Source of the DNA: Tuberibacillus sp. Marseille-P3662 | GTDB lineage: Bacteria; Bacillota; Bacilli; Bacillales; Sporolactobacillaceae | Assembly: GCF_900178005.1 (NCBI RefSeq) | Contig: NZ_FXBS01000006.1 | Coordinates: 1,893,585-1,957,584, forward strand | Reading direction: 5' to 3' | DNA: 64,000 bases | Shown here: positions 27,164 through 36,060 of the stretch, piece after piece | How positions within the stretch are numbered: the stretch's first letter is position 1 | How the letters are laid out: each line of letters opens with the position of its first letter | Notes under the pieces: model-generated | What the model was told of the DNA's origin: nothing | The model's input: the letters and a program-made list of their open reading frames with translations, nothing else | Database searches by the model: none | Made by a program: the position numbers and the translations under genes

Positions 27164-28168
27164 CTAGTTACCTTTAGGAGACGCCGTTGAACCCCTAATA
27201 ATTAATTCTGGCAACAGCTTAATTCGCTGTTTGGAAGCCCCTTTCCCTTGGATTTCTTCAACAAGCATATCAACGACCCTATTTCCCATTTCTTCCGTTG
27301 GTTGTGCTATTGTCGTCAAGGTCGGAGCTGAACTTGTTGATAAAATCGTGTTATCAAAGCCAGAAATAGATAGCTCTTCAGGCACTTTGATGCCTCTTTC
27401 TCCCGCCATTTGCATCACCCCGGCTGCCAGCAAGTCGTTGCACGCAAATATAGCAGTGGGTGGTACTGAAAGGTTAAAGAAATGGTCAGCACACGATTTT
27501 CCATTTGAAATTGAAGCGTTCGTTCTAACAATATATTGATCGTGAACATCGATACCTACTTCTTTAAGAGCGTCGCGATACGCGTTAAGTCTCAGATCAC
27601 TGCTATGGACATTTTCAGCGATAATCGCAACATTTTTGTGGCCTAAAGACAAGAGATGATTCATCGCCTCATAACCACCCAAATAATCATCTATTGCGAC
27701 AGTTCCTAAAGCTAAACGAGGAATCTCTTGGGCAAGCAGAGCAACGGGTATGTTCTGATCAACGATATCTTGGATGAGACTGACTGTCTTAAAACCAGAT
27801 GAAAAAATCACCCCATCGACATTCTTTCGGATTAATAACGAAATATATTTTTCTTCTTTCTCTTCATCATAATCCGTATTACACATAACGACACTTAACC
27901 CAAGTTCATGGCTGCGATCCTCGATTTTTTTAGCTAACTCAGCGTAAAAAGGATTAGAAATATCCGGAATTAGCAATCCGATCGTCCCCGTTTTCTTACC
28001 GGTTAGAGCCGATGCTACTAGACTAGGATGATAATTCAACTCTTTCATGGCCAATAATACTTTCCGGCGGGTTTTCTCACCGATTCTTCCCGTTCCATTA
28101 ATAACCTTTGATACGGTTGCAATCGATACATTTGCTTCCTTTGCGACGTCATATATCGTCGGTTTCAT
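27164..28168 (-). CDS. LacI-family regulator, probable inositol cluster repressor
   Basis: A 334-residue LacI/GalR protein: MKPTIYDVAKEANVSIATVSKVINGTGRIGEKTRRKV is the DNA-binding helix-turn-helix and hinge, and residues 60-334 form the periplasmic-binding-like effector domain (TGTIGLLIPDISNPFYAELAKKIED). The ATG at 28166-28168 follows AGAGGA; a longer reading to 28201 is unlikely. It lies between iolD and the iolE-like gene. The known Bacillus iol repressor is a DeoR protein (IolR), which is absent here, so this regulator probably takes its place at the AAGCGCTT boxes. Confidence 0.85.
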   Translation of the reverse strand: MKPTIYDVAKEANVSIATVSKVINGTGRIGEKTRRKVLLAMKELNYHPSLVASALTGKKTGTIGLLIPDISNPFYAELAKKIEDRSHELGLSVVMCNTDYDEEKEEKYISLLIRKNVDGVIFSSGFKTVSLIQDIVDQNIPVALLAQEIPRLALGTVAIDDYLGGYEAMNHLLSLGHKNVAIIAENVHSSDLRLNAYRDALKEVGIDVHDQYIVRTNASISNGKSCADHFFNLSVPPTAIFACNDLLAAGVMQMAGERGIKVPEELSISGFDNTILSTSSAPTLTTIAQPTEEMGNRVVDMLVEEIQGKGASKQRIKLLPELIIRGSTASPKGN

Positions 28169-28559
28169 ATCTCTCTTCCTCTCAAACATCGCCCGATACA
28201 TATCACTGAATTGGGGATAGAACAGTATCTTGCACTATTATAACTAAAAAATTTAACTAAGGAAAACATTGACTCTCTTTATTTATAGCTGGCTGTTATT
28301 TAGACCGCAGCCCAAATAGACTCCACATCTGCTGAGCGAGTGGCAAGTCTGTTTAGAGTGACCCCGCAGAACGGAGTTCGAGGAGGCTCACGGGTCACTC
28401 AGCGAGCGCGTAGTGTATGTCCGGAGCGGTATATTACTTCGTATTTTGGTTCCACCATGAGGTTAAAAAGTAACAAAATTTACGAAAACAGCCTTATAAA
28501 AAAACGACGCCTCCTTAGAGAAGGTCATCGCCTTAACGAGCAAAAATCGTTCATTATTT
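28169..28559. other. Intergenic region between LacI gene and iolE-like gene
   Basis: This 391-bp gap holds the presumed LacI promoter (minus strand) and a 203-bp MITE-like repeat. An open frame of 76 codons at 28340-28570 overlaps the repeat and has no family resemblance; I do not call a gene here. The sequence just before iolE-like stop carries no clear T-tailed terminator. Confidence 0.7.
28291..28493. repeat. MITE-like dispersed repeat, copy A
   Basis: Begins GGCTGTTATT and ends AAAACAGCC, imperfect inverted termini. The right arm from TCCGGAGCGGT (28420) to the end (TTACGAAAACAGCCTT) closely matches the sequence at 63700-63763. Inside, GAGTGACCC (28356-28364) and GGGTCACTC (28392-28400) form a hairpin. 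No transposase is encoded. Confidence 0.65.
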
Positions 28560-29495
28560 TCAGCTATTAACCTTTTCTTTTTCTATTTTTGCAATCGTAT
28601 GATCAAGGTAATCTTTCGCCATCTTCGCATATTTGTATGGCGGGGCAATATCCGGATCTTGTTCCGCTTCAACGATCGTCCAACCTTGATAGCCTCTCTC
28701 CATCAATGTTTTGATGATGGGTTCAAAGTCAATACAGCCATCACCAGGGACCGTAAACAGCCCTTCCAGGACACCTTCTCTAAAGTCCCATTGTTGTTCT
28801 TTCATCCGTTGCAATACGTCTTGACGAACATCCTTATAATGAACATATTTAATCCGGTCATAATGGTTCTGCAATTGTTCTAATGGATCATAGTTTCCGT
28901 AATAGGCATGGCCCGTATCATATAAAAGATGAACTAAATTCGGATCGGTTGTTTCCATGAGACGATCGACTTCCTCCTTCTGTTCAACAACCGTCCCTGC
29001 ATGGGGATGAAAGACAAGCTCCATGCCTCGTTCTTGGCAGATTTCTGCAGCAAGATGGAGCCCTATAACCATGCTGTCCCATTCATTATCATTTAATGGA
29101 ATGACTTCCTTACCATCCGGACGCCGTCGATCCCAATGCATGGAGCCGCCCCATTCACATGTAATCACATACTGGCAGCCCATTTGTTGTAGGAAATCCG
29201 CCCACTCTCGGAAATCTTCAATCTCCTTGTCTCTTAAAGAAGGATCGGAAAATAACACACCGACAAATTTACTGGCAAGTTCGAGATGATGATCGCCTAA
29301 TAATTGCTTTAATACCTGAAGGTCCTGCGGAAAAGTCCTGCCCATTTCCGTTGCGATATAACCAATGGATTGCATATCCGATAAAATTTTCTCTAACGAA
29401 TAGTGTTCACCTAGACCGATGATATCATCATTCACCCAACTAATAGCGGCAATCCCCGTTTTGAACTCATAGTTTAATGGACTCAAATTATACAT
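28560..29495 (-). CDS. IolE-like inosose dehydratase / TIM-barrel isomerase
   Basis: A 311-residue xylose-isomerase-like TIM barrel. The N-terminus (FKTGIAAISWVNDDIIGLGEHYSLEKILSDMQSIGYIATEMG) follows the IolE pattern GWTNDDMPELG, and metal-binding positions appear in ELVFHPHAGT, LLYDTGHAYYG, KYVHYKDVR and GWTIVEAEQD. The expected reaction is dehydration of scyllo-inosose to the diketone, the IolD substrate. It lies 25 bp after the IolX-like gene, so they share a transcript. A YfiH-type isomerase is an alternative identity. Start ATG follows AGGGAAAGG. Confidence 0.75.
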   Translation of the reverse strand: MYNLSPLNYEFKTGIAAISWVNDDIIGLGEHYSLEKILSDMQSIGYIATEMGRTFPQDLQVLKQLLGDHHLELASKFVGVLFSDPSLRDKEIEDFREWADFLQQMGCQYVITCEWGGSMHWDRRRPDGKEVIPLNDNEWDSMVIGLHLAAEICQERGMELVFHPHAGTVVEQKEEVDRLMETTDPNLVHLLYDTGHAYYGNYDPLEQLQNHYDRIKYVHYKDVRQDVLQRMKEQQWDFREGVLEGLFTVPGDGCIDFEPIIKTLMERGYQGWTIVEAEQDPDIAPPYKYAKMAKDYLDHTIAKIEKEKVNS

Positions 29496-29520
29496 CCTTT
29501 CCCTAAAAAGATAGATTTAG

Positions 29521-30549
29521 TTATTTTGTTAGCTGGCTTGGGATTTCTATTGATACTTTCTCCCCATCATTAAGGAAGGATTGGGTTGTCGCTAAGGCAA
29601 TTTCCATCCCGATCTTCGAATCCAGTGCGTTCACTCTCGGCCTGCCGTTCTCCTGAACACATTGAATGAAATGCTCTAACTCGATTCGATAGGCATCATC
29701 GAACCTGGTTTGAAAATCCGGGATAATCTCGTAGTTGCTACCCGTGGCATTGAGCATCGTTACGTTTTGATTGCGCAGAGTACCGATAAAAAGTGACCCT
29801 TCCGTACCAATAATCTCGGTACGAATGTCATGGCCATAAGGTGACGTCCGGCTCGCTTCCACATCACCGGAAGCACCTGAATCAAATTCAATGTAACTAA
29901 TGGCTTGATCCACATCATTATACTGTTCCATGAAAGGATGCTTTAATATTCGACCATGACCGGAAACAGACGTGATTTCCGCTCCCATAAGGTATCGAGC
30001 AATATCGTAGTCATGAATCGAGCAATCGAGAAAAATACCGCCGCTATTCTTGATGAATTCAGCCGGAGGCGAACCAGCGTCACGTGTTATGCCTTTGAAA
30101 TAAATCGGCTTGCCAATGTCGCCTGCATCGATTCGCTTCTTAGCATCATAATAAGCCGGATCAAACCGGCGCATAAAGCCGACCTGACAAATGACATTGT
30201 TTTCATTAACCGTTTGAATCACATCATCGGCTTCTTCCAAGCTCTTCGTTAATGGTTTCTCTACAAAAATATGCTTACCGTTTTGTGCTGCTTTCTTGAT
30301 CATGTCACCATGCGTACTTGTCGGTGTTACAATTATGACGGCATCAATGTCAGGATCTTGAAACACTTCATTAGGATCCTTCGTCCAGTTTTCAACCCCT
30401 AACTCCATGGCCACTGCTTTCGCTTGTTCTTCCAACGGATCAGCAACCGTAACCAGATGAGCCCCTTTCACTCTCTCTTTTAAGTTTTTTGTATGATAGT
30501 GCCCCAACCGGCCCAATCCAAGAGCAGCACACCGAATATCTCTAGACAT
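29521..30549 (-). CDS. iolX: IolX-like scyllo-inositol 2-dehydrogenase (NAD+)
   Basis: A 342-residue Gfo/Idh/MocA oxidoreductase: Rossmann start REIR-like RDIRCAALGLGRLGHYHTKNL, EKP motif (HIFVEKPLTKSLEE) and catalytic Asp/His in GGIFLDCSIHDYDIARYL. The sequence follows Bacillus subtilis IolX (YisS) strongly as I remember it (GFMRRFDPAYYDAKKRIDAG, GDVEASRTSPYGHDIR). It should oxidise scyllo-inositol, or myo-inositol, to scyllo-inosose. Start ATG has AGGAGG. The classic IolG is not seen in the window, so this or a neighbour may serve that purpose. Confidence 0.82.
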   Translation of the reverse strand: MSRDIRCAALGLGRLGHYHTKNLKERVKGAHLVTVADPLEEQAKAVAMELGVENWTKDPNEVFQDPDIDAVIIVTPTSTHGDMIKKAAQNGKHIFVEKPLTKSLEEADDVIQTVNENNVICQVGFMRRFDPAYYDAKKRIDAGDIGKPIYFKGITRDAGSPPAEFIKNSGGIFLDCSIHDYDIARYLMGAEITSVSGHGRILKHPFMEQYNDVDQAISYIEFDSGASGDVEASRTSPYGHDIRTEIIGTEGSLFIGTLRNQNVTMLNATGSNYEIIPDFQTRFDDAYRIELEHFIQCVQENGRPRVNALDSKIGMEIALATTQSFLNDGEKVSIEIPSQLTK

Positions 30550-30575
30550 ATTTGTCCTCCTATCCTGTTCCCGAG

Positions 30576-30588
30576 TATACGCTTAACC
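30576..30588. promoter_or_regulatory. Degenerate AAGCGCTT-type box before iolX-like gene
   Basis: TATACGCTTAACC keeps only one half of the iol box, flanked by a GTATAC...GTATAC repeat. The weakest of the set; the two genes may simply share a transcript from further up. Confidence 0.35.
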
Positions 30589-30605
30589 CGTATACAAAAT
30601 TAATG

Positions 30606-31787
30606 TTATAATCTCACAGCATCTAGCAGCTTAGAAACGTCGACCCATTGACCTTCTCTTGCTGATGTCTCAACAGCTTCCAACACCGCTTGGTTTTTAA
30701 CGCCATCTTCAAAATGAGGCTCAGGACTGTCACCCTTAGCGATACCATTCATTAATTCCGACATCAAATTAATAAAGGTATGCTCGTAACCCATAATATG
30801 AGCAGCAGGCCAATAATTTCCGGCAAAAGGATGCTCTTCTTCCGTACAGTTAATGGTTCGAAACCCTTGCAAGCCTCGTTCGTCATCCTCTAGATAGACT
30901 TGTAGATTGTTCATATTTTCCATATCCCAGCGAACGGACCCTTTTTCACCGTTAATTTCAAAACGGTTGCCAGCCCTATTACCCCTAGCGTATCGTGTTG
31001 CCTCAAACGTGCCTAAGGCGCCATTTTCAAATCGAGCTAGGAAAGCTACCGCATCATCGACCGTAACATCGCCGTACTCATGACTTTCAATTTCAGGTTT
31101 TAAGTTACTGGTCATGCCACCAAGTGGACGTTTTTTAATAAAGGTTTCTGTCATTCCTGTCACTTCACTCAATTCCCCGACCAAAAAACGGGCCAAATCA
31201 ATGATATGTGCACCAAGATCGCCAAGGGTTCCGGATCCAGCAACATCCTTTTTTAATCGCCAAATGAGAGGGAAATTGGGATCCATAAGCATATCCTGCA
31301 AAAAGGTGGCTCTAATGTGATAGATTTTTCCTAATCGCCCTTCATCAATGAGTTGCTTAGCCCATTGTACAGCCGGTGCAAACCGATAATTATGACAGAT
31401 CATATTAACCACGCCGGTCTTCTTAACGGCATCCAGCATCTTTTGAGATTGTTCCAAAGTTAATCCCAATGGTTTCTCACAAATGACGTGCTTGCCCGCT
31501 TCAGCTGCAGCAATGGCGATATCGGCATGAGTATTATTAGGTGTGACAATATCGATCAAATCGATATCATCCCGTTCAATCAAACGTCTCCAATCAGTCT
31601 CGTACGAGGACCATCCCATTTTACTCGCTGCCGATGCGACTTTTTCTTCGTCGCGCCCGGCAATGGCTTGAAGCTTGGGTGTTGCATCAGTATCAAAATA
31701 AAACGGCACATCGCGATAAGCGTGGCTGTGTGCCTTGCCCATCATTTGATAGCCAACCATACCAACCCGAATATCCTTCCCTCCCAT
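30606..31787 (-). CDS. Gfo/Idh/MocA oxidoreductase (YfiI-like)
   Basis: NAD(P)-dependent dehydrogenase of about 393 residues. It begins RVGMVGYQMMGKAHSHAYRDVP (Rossmann fold), has HVICEKPLGLTLEQ (EKP motif) and GSGTLGDLGAHIIDLARFLVG with the Asp/His pair, and a long C-terminal substrate domain. ATG 31785-31787 follows AGGTG. Located in the inositol cluster between two other family members, it is probably active on inositol, inosose or a related polyol; no finer assignment is possible. It has its own cre-like box upstream. Confidence 0.85.
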   Translation of the reverse strand: MGGKDIRVGMVGYQMMGKAHSHAYRDVPFYFDTDATPKLQAIAGRDEEKVASAASKMGWSSYETDWRRLIERDDIDLIDIVTPNNTHADIAIAAAEAGKHVICEKPLGLTLEQSQKMLDAVKKTGVVNMICHNYRFAPAVQWAKQLIDEGRLGKIYHIRATFLQDMLMDPNFPLIWRLKKDVAGSGTLGDLGAHIIDLARFLVGELSEVTGMTETFIKKRPLGGMTSNLKPEIESHEYGDVTVDDAVAFLARFENGALGTFEATRYARGNRAGNRFEINGEKGSVRWDMENMNNLQVYLEDDERGLQGFRTINCTEEEHPFAGNYWPAAHIMGYEHTFINLMSELMNGIAKGDSPEPHFEDGVKNQAVLEAVETSAREGQWVDVSKLLDAVRL

Positions 31788-31817
31788 GGGAAACACCTGC
31801 CCTTTCTTATTTCATGG

Positions 31818-31831
31818 TAAGCGATTACATT
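31818..31831. promoter_or_regulatory. cre/LacI-like box before the YfiI-like gene
   Basis: GTAAGCGATTACAT on the plus strand; as TGTAATCGCTTACC on the minus strand it is close to the CcpA consensus. It is 30 bp upstream of the gene. Confidence 0.5.
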
Positions 31832-31843
31832 AGATTCGTAACT

Positions 31844-32854
31844 TTATTTAGAAGATCTGGATACGGATCGCAAGTCAATTTGTTGTCCCGTCCTTGCACT
31901 TTCATAAATACTTTCTAGCAATTGAGTCGACAAATAGCCATCCTCTGCCGTAACTGGCTGTTTTGTCCCATTGATAATAGCATCAATAAATAATTGATCT
32001 TCTTCTATATATCCCCATTTCTCTTCAAACGGGACTTGGAAATAATCATCAATTTCAGCTTTTTGCTTAAGACCCGGTGCATACATAACCTTTTCGAGTT
32101 CTTCTGTTTCAATCGTGGAATATTTACCATACACTTCAATTTTTTCAAATGGAAAGCTCCAACCAGAATGAGCGGACGTTACAAACGTAACAATTGTTCC
32201 GGTTTCAAAAGTCAATAGAATGGCAAAATCATCTAATTCAGCCTCCGATATATTTTGCCTTGCTTCACATTTAACCGCTTCCACTTCTCCAAATAAATAG
32301 CGGCACATGTCCATAAGATGAAAAGGGGTTTCATAGAGAAATCCGCCAGTAGCTTTAGGATCAGCTGTCCATGCTGGGTTTAATAACTCTCCGCGATTCA
32401 TTTTAAAAAGGGCCATATGAGGGGTCACTTCTTCAGTTGCAATCAAGTCTTTAACCTTTTTGTACACATAAGCATATCTACGATTCATGCCAAGGTTATA
32501 AATACCATTGGATTTCTGAGCGGCTTCTTTGATTTGTTCCGCTTCAGCTAAAGAAGTAGCCATGGGTTTCTCACTAAATACATTAATATCATTTTCCAAA
32601 CAATTGAGCACAGGCTCGACATGCGTCGTATTTGGCGTTGTGACATATACCGTATTAACACCCAATTGAAATAATTCTTCCAAAGATTCGACGGCATGCA
32701 CATGTTCACCGGCTTCTTTAGCTAAGGCTTCGGCTTTATCTTTAAAAATATCAGCAACGCCGATGATATCGACTCTTTCATCATTTTTTAAATTAGCGGT
32801 ATGCACTTTCGCAATACCTCCAGCCCCCAAAATCCCTGCTTTGACTTTTACCAT
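31844..32854 (-). CDS. Gfo/Idh/MocA oxidoreductase
   Basis: A 336-residue dehydrogenase. Rossmann start VKAGILGAGGIAKVHTANL, EKP motif (NVFSEKPMATSLAE) and YETPFHLMDMCRYLFG supplying the conserved acidic/His residues. It probably oxidises or reduces a cyclic polyol or keto-sugar as part of the inositol cluster. The ATG lies behind GAGGAG. A strong palindromic box stands 24 bp upstream, so it heads a transcript. Exact substrate unknown. Confidence 0.83.
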   Translation of the reverse strand: MVKVKAGILGAGGIAKVHTANLKNDERVDIIGVADIFKDKAEALAKEAGEHVHAVESLEELFQLGVNTVYVTTPNTTHVEPVLNCLENDINVFSEKPMATSLAEAEQIKEAAQKSNGIYNLGMNRRYAYVYKKVKDLIATEEVTPHMALFKMNRGELLNPAWTADPKATGGFLYETPFHLMDMCRYLFGEVEAVKCEARQNISEAELDDFAILLTFETGTIVTFVTSAHSGWSFPFEKIEVYGKYSTIETEELEKVMYAPGLKQKAEIDDYFQVPFEEKWGYIEEDQLFIDAIINGTKQPVTAEDGYLSTQLLESIYESARTGQQIDLRSVSRSSK

Positions 32855-32877
32855 GTTATCTCCTCTTTTCGATAAGG

Positions 32878-32890
32878 GTAAGCGCTTAAC
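32878..32890. promoter_or_regulatory. AAGCGCTTAA operator-like box
   Basis: GTAAGCGCTTAAC, perfect TTAAGCGCTTA-type palindrome core (TAAGCGCTTA), followed by TTAA. Best example of the iol-cluster boxes. Confidence 0.65.
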
Positions 32891-33021
32891 TTAATTTAAT
32901 TCTAAATGAAGTTTTTACGTTTTTCAAGTGAACTTTTATAATTCTTATTGTTTTTCTACAACGCTTCTGTTCCGCCAACGACCAATAAATAAGACCCGCC
33001 GGTAAGCAGGCCTGGATCACG

Positions 33022-33867
33022 TCATTTATTTGCTTCTGTCCTTGCAAACATTTTATCCGCAGCATTTTTGACATGACGCATCGATTCGTCAGCCAAGTCC
33101 TGTTTTTCCATTTTCCAATACTCGGGCCTGAATAATTCAAGACTCATCATCTTATCATATCCAATTTTTTGTAAAGCCTGCCCCATATTAAGTAATGGTA
33201 GCACACCCAGTCCTGGAAACAGACGATGAGCATCTGTAAGCTGTTCCGTGGGCACATCTTCAGCATCATTAATATGGAAGATAAAGAGTTTGTCTTGGTC
33301 GACTTGAGTGATTGATTCAAGCGTTGACCCGCCAGTATAAAAGTGATAGGCATCAACCACTAGACCGATATTTTCGCGGTCGACTACCTGCACAATTTGA
33401 TTAGCCATTGATAACGTTCGAACCGAAAAATTGTCGAATCCAATGAATTCAAAGGCCAGATTGACGTTATAACGGGAGGCAATGTCAGACATGTCTCCTA
33501 GCATTTGTACGGTATCCGCTATGATATATTCATCACTGACACCATCCGTTAACGGGCTTGGAACAGCGATAACATAAGGACAGTCAATAGCCGAAGCAAT
33601 ATGACACCAATGTTCTGTTTCCTGAAGAACTTGTTCTTTTTCCCCTTCAGATTTTAGATTAAAAAACTCAATCGCATTTATTGCGTATGGCTGCACTTGC
33701 GATTGCTTAAAGGCGCCAGCTAAATCTTCCAAAGAATGTCGTTCAAAATAGGCATTAAGCTTATAAGTGCGAAGCTCTAAGATGTCAAAGCCTGCCCGAT
33801 CTGCAACAACGATGTCCTCTTCCAGTGTACATTGGTCTGTTGTTGAGCCATTCAATCCTAATTTCAT
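33022..33867 (-). CDS. iolI: IolI-like inosose isomerase
   Basis: TIM-barrel isomerase of 281 residues resembling Bacillus IolI (2-keto-myo-inositol isomerase). Shared stretches include HSLEDLAGAFKQSQVQPYAINA, AFEFIGFDNFSVRT, GLVVDAYHFYTGGS, IFHINDAEDVPTEQLTD and SLELFRPEYWKM, covering the metal-binding Glu, Asp, His and Glu. It interconverts inosose isomers so that stereoisomers of inositol can be used. Start ATG 33865-33867 follows GAGGAGA. It stands alone between two operator boxes. Confidence 0.88.
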   Translation of the reverse strand: MKLGLNGSTTDQCTLEEDIVVADRAGFDILELRTYKLNAYFERHSLEDLAGAFKQSQVQPYAINAIEFFNLKSEGEKEQVLQETEHWCHIASAIDCPYVIAVPSPLTDGVSDEYIIADTVQMLGDMSDIASRYNVNLAFEFIGFDNFSVRTLSMANQIVQVVDRENIGLVVDAYHFYTGGSTLESITQVDQDKLFIFHINDAEDVPTEQLTDAHRLFPGLGVLPLLNMGQALQKIGYDKMMSLELFRPEYWKMEKQDLADESMRHVKNAADKMFARTEANK

Positions 33868-33956
33868 AAATGGGGTCTCCTCTCTTTCATTCGTATAAAG
33901 CGGTTTCATATTCTTTAAAAAAATAGTTTGTTCAGAAGTGAAATGAGTTTTTCAAG

Positions 33957-33966
33957 TAAGCGCTTA
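33957..33966. promoter_or_regulatory. AAGCGCTTA operator-like box before iolI
   Basis: TAAGCGCTTA, perfect palindrome followed by ATCTAA, 90 bp upstream of the iolI start. Confidence 0.6.
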
Positions 33967-34081
33967 ATCTAATTTTATGGATATTTCAGATCCAAAGAAC
34001 AAAATGCTATAGATCTTTCGGAAATAAGTCAAGAGGCTGAATTGATACTATACGCCTATTTTCTTTTCATTGTCATATATC

Positions 34082-35557
34082 CTATCTTGTGGCTTTCCGA
34101 TTCCCTTGAACATCATAAGAACGGAAGTGACGTTCTAGCTGTTCTAGGGTACGTCCTTTAGTTTCTGGCAAATATTTTTTCACGAATGCGATGGCTCCAA
34201 GCCCCAAAATGACAAAGATAAAAAATGTTGTAGACAGACCGGTCAAATCGAGTAATATTGGAAACGCTGTAGCAACCAAAAAGTTCGTTATCCAGAGGCA
34301 AAACACAGTGAGCCCCATCCCAAGACCTCGTAACCGCAGTGGGAATATTTCCGAAAGCATCAACCATGTGACCGGTGAGATGGCACCTTGTTGGAAAGCA
34401 AGAAATGTAACGGTCAAAGAAAGAACAACAAATGGAAGTGCTGCGCTCCCGTTAAGCAAGAGTGAGAATATCCCAATAAGTAGCAGTGCTGACGTCGTTC
34501 CTATCAGGCCGGTCAGCAATATTGGACGACGCCCTACTTTTCCAAGGAGCCAGATGCCGACAAATGTTGCTAACACCGAGATAACGCCATTGGCGATGTT
34601 ACCTATAAGAGCAGCCTTTGTGCCAAAACCAGCATTTCTGAGAATTTCAGTACCGTAGTACATTATAGAGTTAACACCCGTAATTTGCTGCACGATTGCA
34701 ATGCCAATTCCAATACCAACGATGCGACGGACCCATGGCACAGTGAGATCCTTATAGGTTGCTTTTTTCATTCGCGACTCTTCTGCGATAGCCGTTTTAA
34801 TTTCACTGAGTTCCGCCCTAGCTTGATTTTCCTCACGTACTTGTTGGAGGATACGCAAAGCGTCTCCAATTTTTCCTTTTGATGCAAACCAGCGCGGACT
34901 CTCTGGTAAGATCAGCATGCCGAACCACAGGATAACCGCCGGCAATGTGGCAATGACCAACATGAATCGCCAAACATGGTCACTATCGCCAAGTGTGTTA
35001 CCTAGGATAGCATTAAAGGTGAAGGCTAATAATTGCCCGGTAACGATCATCAGTTCATTCTGGGTTACCATCCGGCCCCGGCGCTCTGTTGGTGCCATCT
35101 CAGCTAAATAAGTCGGTACGATGACAGATGCGCCTCCTACAGCAATCCCTAACAAAGTACGGCAGATCACCATCACAGTCACGTTTGGCGCAAGCGTACA
35201 TCCTAGTGTTGCAATAAAGAACACCACTGCGAGGTACAGGATGTTTTTACGACGGCCACTACGGTCTGACAAACGTCCGCCTAATACGGCCCCGAACGCA
35301 GCACCAAAAAGCAGTGAACTCGTAACAAGGCCTTCCGTAAACGCGTTGAGATTAAGCTGACCTGCTTGAGACATGTAAGGCAGGGCACCGTTAATGACAC
35401 CCGTGTCATACCCGAAGAGAAGACCTCCGAATGTCGAGATGATCATAATAGTACGCAAAAATGCTTTATGATTACGTTTATTATCAGTACCCTTTGATCC
35501 TACAGGATCTGTGGCTAAGTTCCCAATGTCAGAACCATCCTTTTCCTGTCTTTTCAT
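34082..35557 (-). CDS. iolT: Inositol/sugar MFS transporter (IolT type)
   Basis: A 491-residue sugar porter of the major facilitator superfamily with 12 helices. Sugar-porter motifs are present: GGLLFGYDTGVINGALPY in helix 1, GRLSDRSGRRKNI between helices 2 and 3, LLGIAVGGASVIVPTYLAEMAPTERRG, PESPRW, QQITGVNSIMYYG and LPETKGRTLE near the end. The cluster context points to myo-inositol uptake by proton symport. ATG behind AAGGAGGAG. The 500-bp region upstream holds two operator boxes and a promoter. Confidence 0.88.
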   Translation of the reverse strand: MKRQEKDGSDIGNLATDPVGSKGTDNKRNHKAFLRTIMIISTFGGLLFGYDTGVINGALPYMSQAGQLNLNAFTEGLVTSSLLFGAAFGAVLGGRLSDRSGRRKNILYLAVVFFIATLGCTLAPNVTVMVICRTLLGIAVGGASVIVPTYLAEMAPTERRGRMVTQNELMIVTGQLLAFTFNAILGNTLGDSDHVWRFMLVIATLPAVILWFGMLILPESPRWFASKGKIGDALRILQQVREENQARAELSEIKTAIAEESRMKKATYKDLTVPWVRRIVGIGIGIAIVQQITGVNSIMYYGTEILRNAGFGTKAALIGNIANGVISVLATFVGIWLLGKVGRRPILLTGLIGTTSALLLIGIFSLLLNGSAALPFVVLSLTVTFLAFQQGAISPVTWLMLSEIFPLRLRGLGMGLTVFCLWITNFLVATAFPILLDLTGLSTTFFIFVILGLGAIAFVKKYLPETKGRTLEQLERHFRSYDVQGNRKATR

Positions 35558-35708
35558 ATCACTACTCCTCCTTCAACCATGTTTTTTCAAATATTGATAG
35601 CGTTTTCAAAAAAAATCGGCGAACGCCCCTTCAAAGTTTAAAATGGTGAATTTAAGGTCACTAAATCCGGAGATACCATTCGATGGAGTCATGACCTTCA
35701 CTTTAGGG

Positions 35709-35720
35709 ATAGCGCTTAAC
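35709..35720. promoter_or_regulatory. AGCGCTTAA operator-like box, iolT-proximal
   Basis: ATAGCGCTTAAC followed by CTAA; same core and flank as the boxes at 32878 and 39488. About 150 bp before the iolT start. Confidence 0.55.
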
Positions 35721-35878
35721 CTAAATGCCAAAAATAAATTGACAAGGACGCTAACATCTCATCAACATGAATCCCTCTCTTCCTTTTTAAATTGAAAGCA
35801 TCGATCCTCCAATTATGGGAATTATCAATCGTCAAAGACCTATATCCAGCGCCTAAATCAATGCTTTTGCAAAAGAAG

Positions 35879-35930
35879 TAAGCGCTTTAATTAATTTTAT
35901 CGTACATGATGTTATCTTGTTTTTCAATAG
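35879..35930 (-). promoter_or_regulatory. iolT promoter with operator-like box
   Basis: On the minus strand: TTGAAA, 17 bases, TACGAT, then AATTAA and the box AAAGCGCTTAC (35879-35888 core). An operator just after the minus 10 element would block transcription, as usual for LacI proteins. Confidence 0.5.
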
Positions 35931-35983
35931 TGAGTTTGTTATTTTTAGAAAATTTATTAGCCTCTATGTTAGAAGTTTTTTAT

Positions 35984-36012
35984 AGGAAAACGAGGCTGTC
36001 CACCTTAGAACA
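35984..36012 (-). terminator. Terminator of iolBCA
   Basis: On the minus strand GGCTGT, a ten-base loop, ACAGCC, then TCGTTTTCC. It lies about 50 bp after the iolA stop. The stem is short, so strength is uncertain. Confidence 0.55.
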
Positions 36013-36060
36013 GCCCCATGCCAAAGCTATTATTTTTCTGTAACTAGAACAATATTCCTA

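Larger units (their letters stand above)
35558..36060. other. Intergenic region upstream of iolT
   Basis: This 503-bp stretch contains no credible gene. From high to low coordinates it holds the iolA terminator, a minus-strand promoter (TTGAAA, 17 bases, TACGAT), an operator-like box at 35879 and a second at 35709. The remaining 150 bases before iolT look like an untranslated leader with no clear structure. Confidence 0.65.

Noticed and set aside
28340-28570. 76-codon open frame on the plus strand
   Set aside because: Overlaps the MITE-like repeat and has no family resemblance or ribosome site.
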